A stretch of DNA of 10,596 nucleotides from Actinomycetota bacterium. Its GTDB lineage: Bacteria; Actinomycetota; Actinomycetes; Nanopelagicales; Nanopelagicaceae. Under the pieces are notes generated by a model, which was given only the letters and a program-made list of their open reading frames with translations, ran no database searches and was not told the origin of the DNA. Both the position numbers and the translations under genes were made by a program. Below, piece after piece: positions 4,788 to 10,596 of this stretch; within the stretch, counting starts at the first letter, position 1, and each line of letters begins with the position of its first letter. The stretch spans positions 1 to 10,596 of the forward strand of contig WLCR01000024.1 in the NCBI GenBank assembly GCA_009705235.1. Direction: 5' to 3'.

Positions 4788-5687
4788 ATGAGCGCCGTTC
4801 TGGTTGAAGCAGGTCCTGACAAAGGTGCTGTGTGGCATTTTGGCGAACCAGTTAAAGAACAACGAGCGCTAGAAGCCGGAACTGCGTGGGCGGATTTATC
4901 GCATCATAATATTGTTGCCGTTAGCGGTGTGGATCGTTTGAAATGGCTACATGATTTAACAACACAGTTTGTAAGTGATTTACAACCTGGCGTGTGGATG
5001 CCAAATATGATCTTGGATGCAAAAGGACATATCGAGTATCAATTTAATCTAGTCGATGACGGAACAACTACTTTTCTTGTTCTAGATCCCGGCTACTCAG
5101 ACCAACTAATCGAGTATTTAACAAAGATGAAGTTCATGCTGCGAGTAGATGTGCGTGATGCAAGCACCGAATTTGCAGTCTTACGAGCACCAGGTGCAGC
5201 AACTGACATAGGTGGCCCATTTGCTTTGGTTCCACGTGGCGAAGTTGAAGAGATGAAGAAAACTTTCGGTGGAGTTGCTACACAGGTGGGCACATGGGCA
5301 TTAGATGCTGAAAGAGTTGCTGCGCACCGTCCGCGAATCGGATTTGAAACAGATCACAAAGCTATTCCCAATGAAATTGGCGTATTAAATGGCGCTGTTC
5401 ATATGAAAAAGGGCTGCTACCGGGGCCAAGAAACTGTGGCAAAGATTTATAACTTGGGTAATCCGCCCCGCAGATTAGTGATGTTGCACCTTGATGGCAG
5501 TGATGTTGGATTTCCGGCTGTTGGAACAACAATTGAAAATGATGGAATTGTTGTTGGATTCGTCGGCACAGTCGCTCGTCACCACGAATTAGGAACAATT
5601 GCATTGGCAATCGTGAAAAGAAATACACCAATTGAAGCAACGCTCAGCGTTGGTGGAGTTCCTGCAGCGCAGCAAGTAATTGTTTAA
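4788..5687 (+). CDS. ygfZ: YgfZ/GcvT-like folate-binding protein
   Basis: A 299-residue protein of the YgfZ (COG0354) family, related to the glycine-cleavage T-protein and involved in assembly or repair of certain Fe-S enzymes in a tetrahydrofolate-dependent way. The diagnostic motif K-G-C210-Y-R-G-Q-E lies in MKKGCYRGQETVAKIYNLG; C210 is the conserved functional cysteine. The N-terminal part has GVDRLKWLHDLTTQFVSDLQPG, also typical of the family, and the segment HRPRIGFETDHKAIPNE precedes the motif as in other members. The end of the protein (PRRLVMLHLDG ... IALAIVKRNTP) corresponds to the C-terminal barrel of GcvT-like proteins. Length is normal for actinobacterial homologues. The protein is cytoplasmic. 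Its own -10 suggests an independent transcript; the downstream operon has a separate -10. Confidence 0.9.
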   Translation: MSAVLVEAGPDKGAVWHFGEPVKEQRALEAGTAWADLSHHNIVAVSGVDRLKWLHDLTTQFVSDLQPGVWMPNMILDAKGHIEYQFNLVDDGTTTFLVLDPGYSDQLIEYLTKMKFMLRVDVRDASTEFAVLRAPGAATDIGGPFALVPRGEVEEMKKTFGGVATQVGTWALDAERVAAHRPRIGFETDHKAIPNEIGVLNGAVHMKKGCYRGQETVAKIYNLGNPPRRLVMLHLDGSDVGFPAVGTTIENDGIVVGFVGTVARHHELGTIALAIVKRNTPIEATLSVGGVPAAQQVIV

Positions 5688-5691
5688 CCGC

Positions 5692-5697
5692 TATTCT
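5692..5697 (+). promoter_or_regulatory. -10 element (TATTCT) for the 5704-7243 operon
   Basis: TATTCT stands six bases before ATG 5704, the start of a 42-codon ORF that overlaps the next gene. It is identical to the -10 before the metallopeptidase gene. It would drive the small membrane protein, nitrobindin-like and asparaginase genes as one transcript. Confidence 0.55.
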
Positions 5698-5703
5698 TAA
5701 GCC

Positions 5704-5832
5704 ATGGAGCTGTTCACATCAATAATCCTTGGCCTCGTTGCCATCGCATTAGGTGTAGTGCTCGTCATATATTCATTTAAAGGTCGCCAATCACAAGCGC
5801 GACGAAGCACTAACTGGAGGCAACGTCCCTAA
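5704..5832 (+). CDS. 42-aa single-pass membrane protein, unknown function
   Basis: An ORF of 42 codons from ATG 5704 to TAA 5830-5832. Residues ~4-24 are strongly hydrophobic (FTSIILGLVAIALGVVLVIY) and form one membrane segment; the tail FKGRQSQARRSTNWRQRP carries many Arg/Lys and, by the positive-inside rule, should be cytoplasmic. Three signs support it as real: the TATTCT -10 at the standard six-base distance, the one-base stop/start overlap (TAATG) with the next gene, and a GGAGG (5816-5820) near its end that serves the next start codon. I do not recognise the family. It may be a small anchor or partner for the downstream barrel protein, which is inference from coupling only. Confidence 0.7.
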   Translation: MELFTSIILGLVAIALGVVLVIYSFKGRQSQARRSTNWRQRP

Positions 5833-6332
5833 TGGTTTTCACAATCCCTGAAGGCTTACATCCAGATTTAAATCCATTGGCGTGGATGGTTGGCACATGG
5901 CGTGGCAAGGGCCGTGGTGAATATCCAACAATCCCAGGCTTTGAATTTGCATCAGAAGTTGTCTTTAATCACGACGGTCGTAACTTTCTTAATTACTTTT
6001 CACGATCATGGATTATTGATGCCGAAGGCGAAATCGTTCGTCCAGCAGCATCCGAAGTTGGATTCTGGCGCGTAAAGCCAAACAATGTTCTAGAAGTTTT
6101 GATTTCACACAGCACTGGTATTACAGAAGGTTGGGTTGGAACATTTGATGGTCCCAAGATTCAACTAGTTATGGATCAAGGGTATTCAGCACCATCAGCC
6201 AAGATTGTTACAGCAGGTGTGAGACTTTATGGTCTCGTAGCTGGCGAACTGTTTTATGCATATGACATGGCTGCTGAAGGTCAAGAACTACAGGCTCACG
6301 TCTGGTCTTCACTAGAACGCCAAAGCGAATAA
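5832..6332 (+). CDS. Nitrobindin / FABP-like beta-barrel protein (Rv0813c-like)
   Basis: A 166-residue protein of the FABP-like THAP4/nitrobindin (DUF1794) family. The N-terminal PLAWMVGTWRGKGRGEYPTIPGFEF contains the family motif GxWxGxG (residues 21-27), and the C-terminus carries H156 in LQAHVWSSLERQ, which aligns by position with the heme-iron ligand histidine of nitrobindins. Ferric nitrobindins bind NO and isomerise peroxynitrite to nitrate; the Mycobacterium relative Rv0813c was described as FABP-like. A heme-dependent role here is therefore likely but not certain. No signal peptide is visible, so it is cytoplasmic. Its ATG overlaps the stop of the small membrane protein by one base, with GGAGG 11 bases upstream. 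Its own stop overlaps the asparaginase start in the same TAATG fashion. Confidence 0.85.
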   Translation: MVFTIPEGLHPDLNPLAWMVGTWRGKGRGEYPTIPGFEFASEVVFNHDGRNFLNYFSRSWIIDAEGEIVRPAASEVGFWRVKPNNVLEVLISHSTGITEGWVGTFDGPKIQLVMDQGYSAPSAKIVTAGVRLYGLVAGELFYAYDMAAEGQELQAHVWSSLERQSE

Positions 6333-7243
6333 TGCTGGGCGAAGTTTTAGCCGAGGTCACGCGCAGCGATGTTGTTGAATCTGTCCATGCAGGTCATCTG
6401 GTGTTGCTTAATCCAGACGGATCGATACTTTTGCAAAAAGGTGATCCAACTTTAAATATTTATTCACGATCTTCACTGAAATCAATTCAGGCATCTGCCA
6501 TGGTTCGCGTTGGTTTAGATATAGAACCACGATTGTTAGCACTTGTCTGTGCTTCCCATGCTGGAACACCTATGCACCAGCAAGGCGCGCAAGCCATTTT
6601 GGCAAAAGCAGGTCTTGATGAGCACTCACTCCAATGTGTTTTAGATCGTCCACTAGATGAAGAACTTCGCCGTACATCCGAACCAACTCGCCTTGCCATG
6701 AACTGCAGCGGAAAGCACGCAGGAATGCTTGCCACCTGCGTAATCAATGGCTGGCCAATAGATTCTTATTTAGATCCAGCACATCCATTACAACTTGCGA
6801 TAAAAGCTGAAGTTGAGCAATTGAGTGGTGAAAGTGTGGCTGGCGTCAGTGTTGATGGGTGTGGTGCACCTCTATTTCTGTTTTCATTACTAGGACTCGC
6901 TCGCGCTATTCGCAACTTAACGATCAGCACAGATTCTGTGCATCAAGAGGTTGCACAGGCGTGCCGTGATTATCCTGAAATGGTTTCTGGTCCTGGTCGT
7001 CTTGCAACACGAATGATGCAGAACATCCCGGGATTGTTTATGAAAGATGGAGCCGAAGCAGTCAATGTTGCTTCACTTACTGATGGGCGCACATTGGCAA
7101 TTAAAATTAGTGATGGCAATGCACGTGCAATGCCTGCAGTAACGGCGGCAGCTTTAGCAAAATTTGGAATCAATGCGCTTGAAGTACCCGTAAACACATT
7201 GGGTGCAGGCTTGCCAGTGGGCACCATTCGCGCAACCTTCTAG
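6332..7243 (+). CDS. L-asparaginase, class 3 (Rhizobium etli AII/ReAV type)
   Basis: A 303-residue cytoplasmic protein of the asparaginase family PF06089, unrelated to the E. coli types. It hydrolyses L-asparagine to aspartate and ammonium. The catalytic set known from R. etli ReAV is visible: S47-S-L-K50 (ReAV S48/K51), N-C125-S-G-K128-H129 (C135, K138, H139) and D-G-C177-G-A-P (C189); the Cys-Lys-Cys residues form the zinc site in ReAV. SHAGTP and SGPGRL are further family motifs. Length is slightly below typical (~330), mainly from short loops. The start overlaps the preceding stop by one base, so translation is probably coupled. Ammonium release would link to nitrogen supply under GlnR control, but no GlnR box was identified. 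Confidence 0.88.
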   Translation: MLGEVLAEVTRSDVVESVHAGHLVLLNPDGSILLQKGDPTLNIYSRSSLKSIQASAMVRVGLDIEPRLLALVCASHAGTPMHQQGAQAILAKAGLDEHSLQCVLDRPLDEELRRTSEPTRLAMNCSGKHAGMLATCVINGWPIDSYLDPAHPLQLAIKAEVEQLSGESVAGVSVDGCGAPLFLFSLLGLARAIRNLTISTDSVHQEVAQACRDYPEMVSGPGRLATRMMQNIPGLFMKDGAEAVNVASLTDGRTLAIKISDGNARAMPAVTAAALAKFGINALEVPVNTLGAGLPVGTIRATF

Positions 7244-7250
7244 GTGCGCG

Positions 7251-7256
7251 TACCCT
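7251..7256 (+). promoter_or_regulatory. -10 element (TACCCT) for mshA
   Basis: TACCCT is followed by seven bases and ATG 7264. This is one base more than the six seen elsewhere but still consistent with a leaderless start. There is no Shine-Dalgarno sequence in the 20-bp gap after the asparaginase stop. Confidence 0.4.
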
Positions 7257-7263
7257 TAACACC

Positions 7264-8511
7264 ATGAGCGGGCGCATTGCAGTATTAATGGTGCACACAT
7301 CACCCCTGGAGCAACCAGGCATTGGTGATGCTGGCGGCATGAATATTTATGTTGTCGAATCAGCTCAACGCATGGCAGCCATGGGTGTTTCAGTCGACAT
7401 CTTTACCCGTCGAACACACACCAGCGAGTCTGACATTGTCGAAATTTCTGCAGGTGTTCGAGTTCGTTATTTTGATTGCGGCCATGGATCGCTAACCAAG
7501 GAACAGTTACCAGCCCATATCGCTGGGTTATCAAAAGAGTTTTTGCGCATCGTAAAAGAAGAGAATTACGATGCAATTCATTCTCATTATTGGATTTCAG
7601 GAAAAGTTGCGATGCCAGCAGCGAAAGAGCTTGGTATTCCGTTAGTTCACACCATGCACACAATGGCCCGTGTAAAGAATTTGAACTTAGCCGAAGGTGA
7701 AACACCCGAGCCAATGATTCGCGTGCAAGGTGAAACACAGGTTGTTGCCGCTGCAAACGCATTAGTCGCAAACACTGATGCCGAAGCTGCCAGTCTTGTA
7801 TCCCTTTACGATGCCTGTCCAGATATCGTGCACGTTGTTAGCCCCGGTGTGGATCTGTACACATTCACTCCAGGTCAAGGTCGAAATGCAGCACGTACAA
7901 TTGTGGATTTACCACAGGAATCTTTAGTTGTTACATTTGTTGGGCGAATCCAGCCGCATAAAGGTCCAGAAGTTTTAATCCGAGCAACTAGTGAATTAGT
8001 AAAACATTCACCACTGTTGCGACATAAGTTGATTGTCAACATTATTGGCGGAGCATCGGGTGCAAATACTGAAGAAGTCGATCGATTAAACGAGCTTGCA
8101 ACATGGTTGGCGATCGATGACGTTGTTCGCTTTGCACCTCCTGCTCCTCGTGCGGAATTAGTGCATTGGTATCGTGCAGCTGATTTAGTAGTTGTCCCTA
8201 GTTACAGTGAAAGTTTTGGTTTAGTCGCACTAGAAGCACAAGCATGCGGAACACCCGTTGTTGCAACTGCCGTTGGTGGACTTCGTACTGCAGTTGCCGA
8301 TGGTATTTCAGGTGTTTTAGTGGATGGACATGACCCCAAAGCATGGTCTTCCGTTATTTCACGTTTACTGCAAGAACCACAGCGCCGTGTACTGCTCTCA
8401 ATGGGCGCAATCGAGCATGCATCTCACTTTGGTTGGGATGCAACTGCCCGTGGCACACTAGATATTTACGATCAAGTAATTACCCAAACCCGCAAATCTC
8501 TGGAAGCGTAA
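7264..8511 (+). CDS. mshA: D-inositol-3-phosphate glycosyltransferase (MshA)
   Basis: A 415-residue GT4 (GT-B fold) glycosyltransferase catalysing the first committed step of mycothiol synthesis: transfer of GlcNAc from UDP-GlcNAc to 1D-myo-inositol 3-phosphate. N-terminal features are the MshA-type sequence HTSPLEQPGIGDAGGMNIYV (glycine-rich loop, residues ~11-30), IHSHYWISG and HTMHTMARVKN. The C-terminal UDP-sugar domain has G227-R-I-Q-P-H-K233-G and the EX7E motif E316-SFGLVAL-E324 followed by AQACGTPVVAT. Length matches actinobacterial MshA. The next gene (YbjN) starts on the base after the stop codon, and gpm follows, the same mshA-ybjN-gpm order as Rv0486-Rv0487-Rv0489. Together with the mshD-like gene this puts both ends of the mycothiol pathway within 6 kb. 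Confidence 0.95.
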   Translation: MSGRIAVLMVHTSPLEQPGIGDAGGMNIYVVESAQRMAAMGVSVDIFTRRTHTSESDIVEISAGVRVRYFDCGHGSLTKEQLPAHIAGLSKEFLRIVKEENYDAIHSHYWISGKVAMPAAKELGIPLVHTMHTMARVKNLNLAEGETPEPMIRVQGETQVVAAANALVANTDAEAASLVSLYDACPDIVHVVSPGVDLYTFTPGQGRNAARTIVDLPQESLVVTFVGRIQPHKGPEVLIRATSELVKHSPLLRHKLIVNIIGGASGANTEEVDRLNELATWLAIDDVVRFAPPAPRAELVHWYRAADLVVVPSYSESFGLVALEAQACGTPVVATAVGGLRTAVADGISGVLVDGHDPKAWSSVISRLLQEPQRRVLLSMGAIEHASHFGWDATARGTLDIYDQVITQTRKSLEA

Positions 8512-8994
8512 ATGGCTGCGATCGACCCACGCATCACAATCGAAGAGTTTTTAGATTCACATGACCTGGAATACGAACGTAAAGATGACAATACCTTTTT
8601 GGTTTCACTTCCGGGTGAAAAGAAGTTGCAAACACATTGTGCCCTGATAGTTGGAGACCATTCCTTAAGTATCAATGCCTTTGTTATTCGCAAGCCAGAT
8701 GACAATGAAGCCGGTGTTCATGCTTACTGCATGCTAAAAAATGCTGGAATGTATGGCATTGCTTTTGCTACCAACGAACTTGGCGATATTTTCTTAGTTG
8801 GCCGTTTGCCATTGTTTGCTGTTACAGATCGCGAGCTAGACCGATTGGTTGGATCAGTTTTGCAGTACAGCGACAGTTCATTTAACCCGCTACTTGAACT
8901 TGGATTTGCTAACGCAATCCGTCGCGAGTGGGCATGGCGAGTTTCACGCGGAGAATCCTTGGCCAATTTAGATGCCTTCAAACATTTGGTTTAA
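8512..8994 (+). CDS. YbjN-domain protein (Rv0487-like)
   Basis: A 160-residue cytoplasmic protein of the YbjN/T3SS-chaperone-like family. It begins with DPRITIEEFLDSHDLEYERKDDNTFLVSLPGEKK, has the central HCALIVGDHSLSINAFVIRKPDDNE and HAYCMLKNAGMYGIAFATNELGDIFLVGRLP strands, and ends with a helical GFANAIRREWAWRVSRGESLANL segment, all typical of the actinobacterial protein that follows mshA (Rv0487 in M. tuberculosis). The fold is that of small chaperone-like dimers; no enzymatic function is established. The ATG directly abuts the mshA TAA with no spacer, and GGAAG lies near the end of mshA, so expression is almost certainly coupled to mshA. A helper role for MshA is plausible from the conserved pairing but unproven. 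Confidence 0.85.
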   Translation: MAAIDPRITIEEFLDSHDLEYERKDDNTFLVSLPGEKKLQTHCALIVGDHSLSINAFVIRKPDDNEAGVHAYCMLKNAGMYGIAFATNELGDIFLVGRLPLFAVTDRELDRLVGSVLQYSDSSFNPLLELGFANAIRREWAWRVSRGESLANLDAFKHLV

Positions 8995-9012
8995 CAAGCA
9001 GCATTTGGTTTA
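8983..9012 (+). repeat. Direct repeat CATTTGGTTTA x2 upstream of gpm
   Basis: CATTTGGTTTA occurs at 8983-8993 and again at 9002-9012, offset by 19 bp (nearly two helical turns). The first copy holds the YbjN stop codon and the -35 region; the second runs into the gpm -10 (TAGACT). It could be a regulator site or the result of a small duplication. Confidence 0.5.
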
Positions 9013-9016
9013 GACT
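9011..9016 (+). promoter_or_regulatory. -10 element (TAGACT) for gpm
   Basis: TAGACT is followed by exactly six bases and ATG 9023. No Shine-Dalgarno sequence. Same geometry as the other leaderless-type starts. Confidence 0.55.
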
Positions 9017-9022
9017 GTAGCC

Positions 9023-9766
9023 ATGACTAACTTCGAACTTGTCTTGCTTCGCCACGGCGAATCTGAATGGAATGCCAAGAACCTTTTCACTGGATGGGTC
9101 GATGTTCGACTCTCAGATAAAGGTGAAGCAGAGGCCCGTCGTGGTGGTGCAATGTTGGCAGAGCGCGGATTGCTGCCAGAAGTACTTCACACATCTTTGT
9201 TGCGCCGTGCCATTCATACATCTCAGTTGGCACTTGATGCATGCGATCGTCATTGGATCCCTGTTCAGCGTTCATGGCGTTTAAACGAACGTCACTACGG
9301 CGCACTGCAAGGCAAGGACAAAGCACAAACATTGGCGCAGTACGGAGAAGAACAGTTCCAATTGTGGCGCCGTAGCTTTGATGTGCCACCTCCACCGATT
9401 GATGACAATGATGAATTCAGTCAGGCACATGATGCTCGTTATGCCGATATTGAAGCGCCAAAGACTGAATGTTTAAAGGATGTTATTACCCGCATGCTTC
9501 CTTATTGGGATTCGGCGATTGTTCCTGACCTAAAGGCTGGCAAGCGGGTGCTTGTAACCGCGCACGGAAACTCTCTTCGTGCATTGGTAAAGCACCTTGA
9601 TGGAATTAGTGATGACGACATTGCTGGTTTGAATATCCCTACGGGCATTCCGCTGTACTACAAATTAGATGAAAACTTTAAGCCAGTTGTTAAGGGCGGG
9701 GAGTACTTAGACCCAGTAGCTGCTAAAGATGCAATTGCAACGGTTGCCAATCAGGGAAAAAAGTAG
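9023..9766 (+). CDS. gpmA: 2,3-bisphosphoglycerate-dependent phosphoglycerate mutase
   Basis: A 247-residue dPGM interconverting 3- and 2-phosphoglycerate in glycolysis and gluconeogenesis. The phosphohistidine motif is L-L-R10-H11-G12-E-S-E-W-N, with H11 as the phosphorylated residue. [15 protein letters not shown] follows, as in all dPGMs. [14 protein letters not shown] supplies the catalytic acid E89, and [17 protein letters not shown] supplies the second histidine H181. [15 protein letters not shown] is the conserved C-terminal signature. Length equals that of E. coli GpmA and actinobacterial homologues. Cytoplasmic. It has its own leaderless-type -10, so it can be expressed apart from mshA-ybjN. 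It converges on the lipoprotein gene with only 36 bp between the stop codons. Confidence 0.96.
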   Translation: MTNFELVLLRHGESEWNAKNLFTGWVDVRLSDKGEAEARRGGAMLAERGLLPEVLHTSLLRRAIHTSQLALDACDRHWIPVQRSWRLNERHYGALQGKDKAQTLAQYGEEQFQLWRRSFDVPPPPIDDNDEFSQAHDARYADIEAPKTECLKDVITRMLPYWDSAIVPDLKAGKRVLVTAHGNSLRALVKHLDGISDDDIAGLNIPTGIPLYYKLDENFKPVVKGGEYLDPVAAKDAIATVANQGKK

Positions 9767-9768
9767 CT

Positions 9769-9812
9769 AACCAATAAAGATTAAGTCTTATTTTATTTTA
9801 TTTTATTTGGTT
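9769..9812. terminator. AT-rich convergent intergenic segment, possible weak bidirectional terminator
   Basis: AACCAATAAA (9769-9778) pairs with TTTATTTGGTT (9802-9812) with one bulged base. Inside, AAGA and TCTT (9777-9789) form a short stem followed by a T-rich tract made of repeated ATTTT pentamers. It lies between the converging gpm and lipoprotein genes, where a shared terminator is expected. The stems are weak and no classical GC-rich hairpin is present. Confidence 0.35.
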
Positions 9813-10324
9813 GGCGTTGGTGTTGGCGAAACCATAGGAACAGCAATTGCAGCTGTTACGCCTGCGTAATCATCGCGAGTATCACGAACGATTGCATCGA
9901 GTGTTATTTCCCCAGCCTTGGCAAAGAACAAACCAACCTTTACATGTGAACCAGCTGATCCACCAAATCCACCAAGTACAGCCTTGGCGTTAGCTCTTTC
10001 ACCTTCAAAAATAATTGGAGTGTTCTTGGGCAAAGCATTACTACCTGTGTAGGTAGCGGTACTGCCATTAATTGCAATACCTAATAACGCATCTTCTTCG
10101 TCGCCATTATTGATAATTGTTCCTACCAAAACTGCGTTTCCACCACCTGCAGCAACTACAAGAAGGTTAACAACCTTGATGTTATTGCCATCTTTGGTGA
10201 TTGATCCTTCAACACCATCTGTTACTTGCTTTACCTGGCGAGTTGAAGCGTTGTTACCTGCTCCGCATCCAGTAAGTGAGACGGCTAATGCTGCAATAGC
10301 TAATGCTGAAATTGTGCGACGCAT
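9803..10324 (-). CDS. lpqE: LpqE-like lipoprotein
   Basis: A 173-residue exported lipoprotein. A basic start (MRR) and hydrophobic core lead to the lipobox L17-T-G-C20, so C20 is lipidated and the protein is held on the outer face of the membrane. The mature part is a beta-rich domain (VKVVNLLVVAAGGGNAVLVGTIINNGDEEDALLGIAING in the first half, landmarks only; a glycine-rich GGFGGSAGSHVKVGLFF in the second), reminiscent of PCuAC-type cupredoxin-like folds and of M. tuberculosis LpqE (Rv3584), which also lies divergent from carD (Rv3583c). No Met/His copper motif typical of PCuAC is evident. It ends in a PTPTPTK tail, like the linkers in the surface proteins at the left of the window. The function is unknown; naming rests on synteny plus general form. 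Confidence 0.75.
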   Translation of the reverse strand: MRRTISALAIAALAVSLTGCGAGNNASTRQVKQVTDGVEGSITKDGNNIKVVNLLVVAAGGGNAVLVGTIINNGDEEDALLGIAINGSTATYTGSNALPKNTPIIFEGERANAKAVLGGFGGSAGSHVKVGLFFAKAGEITLDAIVRDTRDDYAGVTAAIAVPMVSPTPTPTK

Positions 10325-10331
10325 AAGCGCA

Positions 10332-10337
10332 ATTGTC
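10332..10337 (-). promoter_or_regulatory. Possible -10 element (GACAAT) for lpqE-like gene
   Basis: On the minus strand GACAAT is followed by seven bases and the lpqE start codon. It keeps the A2 and T6 of the -10 consensus but is weaker than the other sites. Confidence 0.25.
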
Positions 10338-10397
10338 TCACATCAAATAAGCAGTATTTAACGCTACTTTTACCGGGTTTTATGATCTAAAGATTGC

Positions 10398-10406
10398 TGG
10401 TAGAAT
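10398..10406 (+). promoter_or_regulatory. Extended -10 promoter (TGG-TAGAAT) for carD
   Basis: TGG followed by TAGAAT fits an extended -10 (TGnTAnnnT). The predicted start near 10413 would give a short 5' UTR of about 18 bases containing the ribosome-binding sequence AAGGG (10420-10424) ahead of ATG 10431. Thus, unlike most genes here, carD appears to have a leadered transcript. Confidence 0.5.
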
Positions 10407-10430
10407 TGACCCTCTAGCGAAGGGCATCAC

Positions 10431-10596
10431 ATGACATTTAAGGTCGGCGAAACCGTTGTTTATCCTCACCACGGGGCAGCATTAATTGAAGCTATTGAAA
10501 CTCGTGTGATCAAGGGTGAAGAAAAGACCTACCTAGTGTTAAAAGTTGCTCAAGGAGATCTAACGGTCCGCGTTCCTGCAGACAATGTCGATCTAG
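10431..10596 (+). CDS. carD: CarD transcriptional regulator, N-terminal part (cut by window end)
   Basis: The first 55 codons of CarD, which binds the RNA polymerase beta subunit and stabilises open complexes at rRNA and many other promoters. The visible part is the N-terminal Tudor-like RNAP-interaction domain: [21 protein letters not shown], the acidic/basic turn [12 protein letters not shown] and [10 protein letters not shown]. This matches actinobacterial CarD, including the VYPHHG signature. The frame remains open at the window edge. AAGGG lies six to seven bases before the ATG, a good Shine-Dalgarno. It is divergent from the lpqE-like gene with a 106-bp gap, as in Mycobacterium. The gene normally continues for about 160 residues and is followed by ispD/ispF. 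Confidence 0.95.
   Translation, partial: MTFKVGETVVYPHHGAALIEAIETRVIKGEEKTYLVLKVAQGDLTVRVPADNVDL

Noticed and set aside
7403..7771. Minus-strand ORF of 122 codons inside mshA
   Set aside because: It is a shadow of a confidently identified glycosyltransferase gene with no motifs of its own.
8512..10596. Mobile element, phage or defence genes
   Set aside because: No transposase, integrase, terminal repeats or defence motifs were seen here or elsewhere in the window; the content is conserved actinobacterial core. No tRNA or rRNA gene was recognised either.

Overview
The window looks like the compact chromosome of a low-GC actinobacterium, most likely of the freshwater acI type (Nanopelagicales, Planktophila/Nanopelagicus-like). 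The gene content is diagnostic of Actinobacteria: glnR, mshD, a thiX-type thioredoxin, DUF4395, a Nur-like Fur regulator, mshA, a YbjN gene, gpm, an LpqE-like lipoprotein and carD. The base composition is AT-rich, the intergenic gaps are tiny, and many genes lack a Shine-Dalgarno sequence and instead carry a TAnnnT hexamer six bases before the start codon, as expected for leaderless transcripts. The lineage is inferred from remembered synteny; no search was run.

Layout. 1-2118 (+): two exported proteins with Pro-Thr linkers, the first cut off by the window edge and the second a probable zinc metallopeptidase. 2115-3274 (-): glnR followed by a half-length mshD, joined by a perfect 11-bp inverted repeat that contains the stop and start codons. 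3275-3291: an 18-bp-spaced divergent promoter whose two -10 elements overlap. 3292-4327 (+): membrane-anchored thioredoxin, then a 23-codon leader-peptide ORF, then a DUF4395 membrane protein. 4343-5687 (+): Nur-like metal regulator and a YgfZ-type folate-binding protein, each with its own leaderless-type -10. 5704-7243 (+): a tightly overlapping operon of a 42-aa membrane protein, a nitrobindin/FABP-like barrel and a class 3 (Rhizobium etli-type) L-asparaginase. 7264-8994 (+): mshA and a YbjN-domain gene. 9023-9766 (+): phosphoglycerate mutase. 9803-10324 (-): LpqE-like lipoprotein, convergent with gpm and divergent from carD. 10431-end (+): first 55 codons of carD.

How the genes fit together. 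mshA and mshD are the first and last dedicated steps of mycothiol synthesis, and they sit with a thioredoxin, an Fe-S/folate protein and a putative cysteine/sulfur leader peptide, so much of the window is about thiol and redox homeostasis. GlnR and asparaginase connect to nitrogen supply. gpm and carD are housekeeping genes for glycolysis and rRNA transcription. The order resembles a condensed version of regions that are spread out in Mycobacterium and Streptomyces, consistent with genome streamlining.

The most notable items are the unannotated leader-peptide ORF at 3752-3823, the symmetric bidirectional promoter at 3280-3286, the single-domain mshD with its junction hairpin, and the consistent leaderless promoter pattern across the window.
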